Positions 59,184 through 64,000 of a DNA stretch of 64,000 bases are shown in pieces. The DNA comes from Lentzea xinjiangensis (GTDB lineage: Bacteria; Actinomycetota; Actinomycetes; Mycobacteriales; Pseudonocardiaceae). Under the pieces are notes generated by a model, which did no database searches, was not told the DNA's origin, and saw nothing but the letters and a program-made list of their open reading frames with translations. Location of the stretch: positions 1 through 64,000 of the forward strand of contig NZ_FOFR01000022.1 in the NCBI RefSeq assembly GCF_900110955.1, read 5' to 3'. The translations under genes and the position numbers were made by a program. Numbering within the stretch: position 1 is the first letter of the stretch; the number at the start of each line of letters is the position of its first letter.

Positions 59184-60062
59184 ATGGACCAGATCCAAGC
59201 CATACCGTCGTTGGGCATGACCGCGATTACTTCCACCCCGTACAGCCGGGATCTTGGTGACGAACTTCGCCGCCTGAGGGAGACGAGCACCTCGTTCCAC
59301 GGCCGTGCGATGGCCGTCCAACTCGGCTGGGATCCGAGCAAGGTGTCCGACATCGAGTTGGGGAAGGTGCGCGCGACCGAGGTCGACCTCGTGCAGTACA
59401 TCGCGACGTGCGGCAAGGACATCAACTTCGCCAACGAGTTCCGCGGCCGGTACTACAACGCCTTCGACCTCTTCTTCGCTCAAGTGCCGGACAACGTGCG
59501 CACGATCGCGATGACCGAGGCGATGGCGACGAAGATCTCCTCCTTCGACATTCTGACCATTCACGGGCTCATGCAGGCGGAGGGGTACGCGCGGCAACTG
59601 TTCGTCGACTCCCACATCGAGGCACCTGACGACATCGAGGCGCTGGTCCAGGCACGCATGGACCGGCAGACGATCTTGAGGCGGCCGAACAGGCCGGAGT
59701 GCGTGTTCTACCTGCACGAGCTAGCTTTGCGGATGCCGTTCGGTGACGCACGGCTTCGTGAGGACCAGTACCTGCGTCTGCTCTTCAACACCCACATCCT
59801 CCGGATTGTGCCCGCGAACATCTGCGCCTTCCGCTCTCCGGCCACGCTGTACGAGTTCGGCAAGGCGGCCCCGGTCGTCTACAGCGACTCCGACACGGCC
59901 CAGGTGTGGGCGCAGGACAACGTGGCCGTCGCACGGACAAGGAGGCTCTTTCAGCGGCTGGATGCCGTCGCCCTGGATGCGGAACAATCGAAGCGCAAGC
60001 TGGCGGAGTACGTCAGCGGCCTTCGAGAGGACCCTCATGGTGGCGGAACGGACTTGGCGTAA
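59184..60062 (+). CDS. XRE-family regulator with DUF5753
   Basis: A 292-residue regulator: N-terminal HTH (RDLGDELRRLRETSTSFHGRAMA, VQLGWDPSKVSDIELG), then a DUF5753 domain. Such proteins are the partners of DUF397/BldB-like small proteins and influence development or antibiotics in streptomycetes. The start could be ATG 59184 or 59217, both without a clear ribosome site; the region upstream suggests a leaderless start at 59217. The end overlaps the DUF397 gene by 26 bases. Confidence 0.92.
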   Translation: MDQIQAIPSLGMTAITSTPYSRDLGDELRRLRETSTSFHGRAMAVQLGWDPSKVSDIELGKVRATEVDLVQYIATCGKDINFANEFRGRYYNAFDLFFAQVPDNVRTIAMTEAMATKISSFDILTIHGLMQAEGYARQLFVDSHIEAPDDIEALVQARMDRQTILRRPNRPECVFYLHELALRMPFGDARLREDQYLRLLFNTHILRIVPANICAFRSPATLYEFGKAAPVVYSDSDTAQVWAQDNVAVARTRRLFQRLDAVALDAEQSKRKLAEYVSGLREDPHGGGTDLA

Positions 60063-60210
60063 GAGCACCTACAGCAACGGTGGCGCTCCCGAAAGCTGCG
60101 TGGAGGTGTCGCTGGCCCACAACGCCCTGGTCCGGGACACGAAGAACGCGAGCGGCGACGTGCTCGCGTTCTCCACCCCCGCCTGGCGCGCCCTGATCAA
60201 CTGGCTCTGA
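60037..60210 (+). CDS. DUF397 protein
   Basis: A 57-residue DUF397 protein with the signature TWRKSTYSNGGAPESCVEVS and the C-terminal FSTPAWRALI. DUF397 proteins pair with DUF5753-XRE regulators. GAGAGG precedes the ATG, inside the regulator gene. Its stop TGA abuts the stop of the next convergent gene in a TGATCA. Confidence 0.94.
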   Translation: MVAERTWRKSTYSNGGAPESCVEVSLAHNALVRDTKNASGDVLAFSTPAWRALINWL

Positions 60211-60756
60211 TCAACTGGTTCTGACCACCGAGGTGTTCGCGGTCTCCACCGTCACCCGCACCGACTGAGGCGCGAGCGACTGGAGGTACTGGGCGTGGTC
60301 CGAGCCGATCGACTCGTTGAACGCGATGAACGCGAGCCGCGGCAGCTCGAACGCCGTGGTGGCGCAGAACTCCTCCAGCCGGTCGAACCCGCGCCGGATG
60401 CCGGTGGCGTCGAGGCCGAACACGGCGTGCCGGTCGAGCTTGGCGGCGCCGATGTCGAGCAGGTGCAACGCGTGCATGGCGTGGGTGAACGCCATCGCGC
60501 AAACTTCGATGCGCGCGCACGAGAGCAGCAGCGTCCGCACCATCGACGGGTGCAGCGACTTGCCGGACGTGCGCAGGACGACGTCGATGCCGGCGGCGCG
60601 GAACAGTTCGACGATCTCGAACAGGCACGGCACGCTGAGGGGCTCCCCTCCGCCCAGCGTGACGGTCTCCGGTCGCATCGAGATGAGCGCTCGGGCGATG
60701 TGCAGCATGCGGTCGTGGCTGAGCCGTGCGTGTGCGACGTCCCAGGTGATGTCCAT
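60211..60756 (-). CDS. Radical-SAM-like protein lacking the iron-sulfur cysteines
   Basis: A 181-residue protein with the radical SAM core motif TVTLGGGEPLSVPCLFEIVE and the following strand IDVVLRTSGKS, as in SAM-binding GGE-type enzymes. The usual CxxxCxxC cluster motif, expected 30-40 residues before GGE, is absent: the N-terminus (MDITWDVAHARLSHDRM) has no cysteine. The start is well supported by AAGGGGG upstream, so it is not a missed longer protein. It might be a non-catalytic or partner protein. The gene sits behind a two-component regulator gene. Confidence 0.6.
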   Translation of the reverse strand: MDITWDVAHARLSHDRMLHIARALISMRPETVTLGGGEPLSVPCLFEIVELFRAAGIDVVLRTSGKSLHPSMVRTLLLSCARIEVCAMAFTHAMHALHLLDIGAAKLDRHAVFGLDATGIRRGFDRLEEFCATTAFELPRLAFIAFNESIGSDHAQYLQSLAPQSVRVTVETANTSVVRTS

Positions 60757-60829
60757 CGGGCCCCCTTCGGCGGATGCCGCCGATCCAACTCCGGGGTCTG
60801 TCCCGCCGTCAGGTGACCGGTGTCCCGAC

Positions 60830-61474
60830 TCAGGTGGGACTTCCGAGTCCCGCCTCGCGGGCGCGGACGATGGCCTGCGCGCGGTCGGCGACCTGGAGCT
60901 TGGTGAAGATCGCGGACACCCGGTTGCGCACGGTCTTGCCGGACAGGCTCAGCCTGTGCGCGATCGACGGGTTGTCCATGCCGGACGCCATCAGCTCCAG
61001 CACGTCCCGCTCTCGGTCGGTGAGCTGGGGGAACAGCACGGCCTTGGACGACGAGATCGCGGTGAAGTAGCCCATCATGCGTTGCGCGATGGTGGCGCTG
61101 AAGATCGCCTCGCCGGCTCCTATGGCCTGCACCGCGCGCACGATCTCCTCGTCGTCGGTCGTCTTGACCAGGTAGCCGCGCGCCCCGGCCTTCATCGCCG
61201 CGAACACCAGCTCGTCGTCCTCGTGCATGGTCAGCACGAGCACGCCGACGCCGGGCATGGCCTCCTGGATCTGCTTGGCGGCCTCGACGCCACCCAGGAC
61301 GGGCATGTGCAGGTCCATCACGACGACGTCCGGCCGCAGGTCGAGGACGACCCGCACGGCCTCCCGCCCGTCCGCGGCGTCGCCGACCACGGAGATGCCG
61401 TCCTCGCCGTCGAGCAGCGCCTTGAGCCCGCGCCGGAACACCGGGTGGTCGTCCGCGATCACGACCCGCGTCAC
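60830..61474 (-). CDS. NarL-family response regulator
   Basis: A 214-residue response regulator with phospho-acceptor Asp in VVVMDLHMPVLGG, Thr in LVLTMHED and Lys in YLVKTTDD, and a LuxR-type DNA-binding domain (LTDRERDVLELMASGMDNPSIA). GTG 61474 is preceded by GGGGAGG. It begins 11 bases after the kinase stop and probably forms an operon with it and the radical-SAM-like gene. Confidence 0.94.
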   Translation of the reverse strand: MTRVVIADDHPVFRRGLKALLDGEDGISVVGDAADGREAVRVVLDLRPDVVVMDLHMPVLGGVEAAKQIQEAMPGVGVLVLTMHEDDELVFAAMKAGARGYLVKTTDDEEIVRAVQAIGAGEAIFSATIAQRMMGYFTAISSSKAVLFPQLTDRERDVLELMASGMDNPSIAHRLSLSGKTVRNRVSAIFTKLQVADRAQAIVRAREAGLGSPT

Positions 61475-61485
61475 TGCGCCTCCCC

Positions 61486-63360
61486 CTACTCGGCCTCCAA
61501 CGGGATGCGCGCCACCACCCGCGTCCCGTGCGGTCGCGCGGGTTCCACTGTGCACGATCCACCCAGCTCCGCGCAGCGTTCCCGCATCGAGTCGAGCCCG
61601 ACACCGGGCTTCGCGTCCGCCGCGACCCCGCGGCCGTCGTCGACGACCTCCACGACGAGGTCGCCGTACTGCCGCACGGTGATCACGCACGTCGACGCGC
61701 CGGAGTGGCGCGCGGTGTTGGTGAGCGCCTCGGCGACGATCCGGTAGGCCGCGACCTCCACGGCGGCGGACAGCCCGTCGACCTCCCCGACCTCCACCCG
61801 GACGTCCAGGGCGCCGCTGAAGCGCGCGGCCTCGTCGCGCACCGCTAGGGCCAGCCCCTGGTCGAGGATCGGCGGCCGCAGCCCGTCCACCAGCCTGCGC
61901 ACCTCGACGGCGGTCGTGTCGACGTCACCGAGCACCGGGTCCAGGACGTCGCCCAGGGACCGCCGCAACGCCCTGAGCTGCAACCGGATCCCGACCAACG
62001 CCGGTCCGACGCCGTCGTGCAGGTCGCGCCGCAGCCGCAGCCGTTCCTCCTCGCGCGCCCGCACCAGCCGTTCGCGGGCGATCTGGAGGTCGGCGGTCAG
62101 CTTGATCGACTGCGCGGCCGGCGCGGTGGAGCGGGCGAGGTCCACGAGCAGGCTCAGCTCGCGGTCGCTCAGCCGCTCGTCCGGCGCGCGCGGCTCGACC
62201 ACGAGATCGCCGACCTGCGTACCTCGATACGTCATGGGGAACCGGAGCTGCGGCCACCCGCGGCTGCGCCCGTGCTCGGCCAGCACCGACCCGCCCCGGA
62301 TCGCCACGTACGGCAGCTTCAACGACTCGGCGACGGTCTGCGCCACCGTCGGCAGCACGTCCTGCGACCGTTCCAGCTTCTCGCTCAACGTCGACAGGGC
62401 CGCGTACGGGTCGGCCCGCTCCCCGAACAGCCACCGGTCGAGCTTGCGCTGCACCCAGCTTCGGATCGGCGCGAACACCAGCCCCGCCGCCACGACCCCG
62501 ATGACCTCGGCGTCCCGTTCGAACAACTGGCCGACCCCGATCATCACGCCGAGGTAGACCAGCAGCAACACGACGGTCAACGAGCCGTAGAGCAACGACC
62601 GGTGGATCAGCAGGCTGATGTCGTACAACCCGTACCGCACGATGGCGATGACCGCGGCGGCCGGGAACGCCAGCACACCGATGAGCCACGCGACGTGCCC
62701 GTCCGTCGTCTCCACCGCGGTCGCGACGACGGCCAGCGCCAGCAGCGCGAGCGCCCACACGAGCAGCCGGCGCTCGTCGCCCTCGGCCCGTCGCCAGCGC
62801 AGGAACAACGACACCACGGCCGCGACCACGGAGGCCCCTGCCGCCAGCACGGCGACCAGCGTGAGCGTCTTGGCGAGCCCGCCGCCGCTGCTCTGCCAGA
62901 ACCCGGCCGGATCACCCCACGACGCCCACGCGATCCCGATCGTGCCGGCCACCGCGCTGAACAACGCCGCGCCGATGGCGGTCCACCACCGCTTGCTCAG
63001 CGGCCTGCCGTTGGGGAAGACCAGGGCCACCGCGGGCAGCAACGCGTACGTGGGCCACCAGACCCACGCCTCGACCCAGCGGGCGGGGTGGTCCTCCTGC
63101 TGGCCGGCCGCCGCGACGGCGACACCGCCGAACACGCCCATGACCAGCAGCAACCAGCCGACGGCCGACCTGCGGACGTGGCCGATCACCCGCACCCCGA
63201 GCAGGGTGCAGGCGACGGCGACCAGCCAGTTCCGCGGATGCGAGACGACGCCGGTGGCCGCTGTGTGCACGACGGCGAAGAGCACACACGCGGCCACCAG
63301 CGCGCCGACGACCCGGGCGAGGACGACCTCGCTCCGGGTCAGTCGTTGAGCCAGTGCCAC
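61486..63360 (-). CDS. NarL-type sensor histidine kinase
   Basis: A 624-residue membrane kinase with about ten helices in the first ~330 residues, a GAF-like segment, HisKA_3 with His in RRDLHDGVGPALVG, and a HATPase domain (EALTNTARHSGA, DDGRGVA). GTG 63360 is the first start with the membrane part, and it overlaps the upstream small gene by 22 bases. No signal can be deduced; many helices suggest sensing in the membrane. Confidence 0.9.
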   Translation of the reverse strand: MALAQRLTRSEVVLARVVGALVAACVLFAVVHTAATGVVSHPRNWLVAVACTLLGVRVIGHVRRSAVGWLLLVMGVFGGVAVAAAGQQEDHPARWVEAWVWWPTYALLPAVALVFPNGRPLSKRWWTAIGAALFSAVAGTIGIAWASWGDPAGFWQSSGGGLAKTLTLVAVLAAGASVVAAVVSLFLRWRRAEGDERRLLVWALALLALAVVATAVETTDGHVAWLIGVLAFPAAAVIAIVRYGLYDISLLIHRSLLYGSLTVVLLLVYLGVMIGVGQLFERDAEVIGVVAAGLVFAPIRSWVQRKLDRWLFGERADPYAALSTLSEKLERSQDVLPTVAQTVAESLKLPYVAIRGGSVLAEHGRSRGWPQLRFPMTYRGTQVGDLVVEPRAPDERLSDRELSLLVDLARSTAPAAQSIKLTADLQIARERLVRAREEERLRLRRDLHDGVGPALVGIRLQLRALRRSLGDVLDPVLGDVDTTAVEVRRLVDGLRPPILDQGLALAVRDEAARFSGALDVRVEVGEVDGLSAAVEVAAYRIVAEALTNTARHSGASTCVITVRQYGDLVVEVVDDGRGVAADAKPGVGLDSMRERCAELGGSCTVEPARPHGTRVVARIPLEAE

Positions 63361-63608
63361 AGGTTGTGGAAGGGCGAGCCGGCGTCGAGGGTCTGGAGGC
63401 CTCCCGGCCAGCCCTGGAAGGTCATGAGCCGATGGCGTAGCTGCTCGACGGTCATCGGCTTGGCGGCCTTGTGGGCGTGGTCGAAATCGACGTCCCCAGG
63501 AGGCGCGTTCATGGCGCGCACCTGAAGCTCCGCGTACCAGGCGAGGAGCTCTTCGTCGGACATGTGCGAAAAGTACGGCGGTACCACTTTCTGCCCGGAC
63601 TTCGACAT
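63339..63608 (-). CDS. Small hypothetical protein
   Basis: An 89-residue protein with Met, His and Trp enrichment (HLMTFQGWPGGL, SPFHNLWHWLND) and no membrane segment. It overlaps the kinase start by 22 bases, suggesting coupled translation. I do not recognise the family; YFSHMSDEELLAWYAELQ may be a helical motif. No strong ribosome site was seen. Confidence 0.6.
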   Translation of the reverse strand: MSKSGQKVVPPYFSHMSDEELLAWYAELQVRAMNAPPGDVDFDHAHKAAKPMTVEQLRHRLMTFQGWPGGLQTLDAGSPFHNLWHWLND

Positions 63609-63671
63609 GTCTGGAAGGAGTCACGGGCACTCGTCTGGATACACGAGTGCCCGCGAACGTTCGCCGTCAGC

Positions 63672-64000
63672 TCACGGCAGGACCTGGATCTTGCGGCCCT
63701 TACCCGCCTTGAACTGGTCCAACGCTCCCGCGTAGTCGTCGAGCGGCACCCTGTCGCTGATGAAGATCTCGGGGTCGAGCACACCGGTCGCGAAGAGGTC
63801 CGCCGCCCGTTCGAACGAGTGCAGCACCGCCATCGAGCCGGTGATGGTGATCTCCTGGTTGTAGATCTTGTACGGCTCGATGGTGACCCGCGCGGAGTAG
63901 TCCGAGACGCCGAACTGGAGGAACGTGCCGCCCTTGGCGACCCGGCCGAGGCCGTCCTGGATGGCCTTCTCGTTGCCGGTGGCGTCGATGACGACGTCCC
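63672..64000 (-). CDS. Zinc-dependent alcohol dehydrogenase (partial)
   Basis: Only the C-terminal ~109 residues are inside the window; the N-terminal part lies beyond position 64000. Visible are DVVIDATGNEKAIQDGL, GGTFLQFGVSDYSARVTIEP, ITGSMAVLHSFERAADL and VPLDDYAGALDQFKAG at the end, the Rossmann and closing helices of sorbitol/threonine-type dehydrogenases. The stop is at 63672-63674. Confidence 0.88.
   Translation of the reverse strand, partial: DVVIDATGNEKAIQDGLGRVAKGGTFLQFGVSDYSARVTIEPYKIYNQEITITGSMAVLHSFERAADLFATGVLDPEIFISDRVPLDDYAGALDQFKAGKGRKIQVLP

Overview
The window is about 70% GC, with heavy gene overlap (ATGA, GTGA and TGATG junctions), many GTG and TTG starts, and a typical soil-actinomycete gene set: two-domain geosmin synthase, an incomplete conservon, a SARP/AfsR-type regulator, an XRE/DUF5753 + DUF397 pair, FurA-KatG, DUF574 methyltransferase, OFA-type MFS with small subunit. 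It looks like chromosome of a filamentous actinomycete, most likely Pseudonocardiaceae (Lentzea/Saccharothrix-like); the family assignment is inference. No rRNA, complete tRNA, transposase or CRISPR array was seen.

Layout. 1-8.9 kb: degenerate 63-bp tandem repeats, furA-katG oxidative-stress operon, a MocR regulator divergent from an EamA exporter with overlapping start codons, YjbR and VOC proteins, a serine beta-lactamase-like lipoprotein, and an autoregulated-looking membrane protein/XRE/oxidoreductase operon behind TGACAT half-sites. 8.9-17.8 kb: the most interesting block, a cluster built around a GTP cyclohydrolase II that lacks the usual active-site tyrosine, a degenerate PTPS/QueD homologue, a creatininase-family hydrolase, a RibD-C reductase, a GT4 glycosyltransferase, a methyltransferase, an MDR dehydrogenase, a YbhN-type membrane protein, a CDP-alcohol phosphatidyltransferase, a DoxX-like protein and an LtaS-like phosphotransferase. 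It reads as a pathway from GTP to a glycosylated, possibly membrane-anchored product. 17.8-24.3 kb: two DinB/DUF664 proteins, small acidic protein, PAP2-histidine kinase-response regulator operon, acetate-type symporter with DUF485 partner. 24.5-32.8 kb: OFA transporter + 41-aa small subunit + CvnA/B/C (no CvnD) + nitroreductase + large SARP regulator in one overlapping run.

32.8-50.3 kb: Uma2 protein, geoA, secreted hydrolase, DUF574 methyltransferase, FAD monooxygenase, DUF6461-like protein, secreted GH20 hexosaminidase with a DasR-like site upstream, PfkB kinase-surE, OhrR-type MarR with direct-repeat operators, a decayed hydrolase pseudogene, GT2, aminotransferase, secreted PI-PLC-like protein, a gene-poor 600 bp with a tRNA-like 3' scar, cold-shock protein. 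50.4-54.3 kb: methionine salvage operon (DszC/acyl-CoA dehydrogenase-like flavoprotein, mtnA, mtnC, mtnB, mtnD). 54.4-64 kb: hydrolase + AraC regulator, secreted polysaccharide lyase, amidohydrolase, asparaginase, XRE/DUF397 pair, a radical-SAM-like protein without cluster cysteines, a NarL-type two-component system, and the 3' part of a zinc alcohol dehydrogenase cut by the window end.
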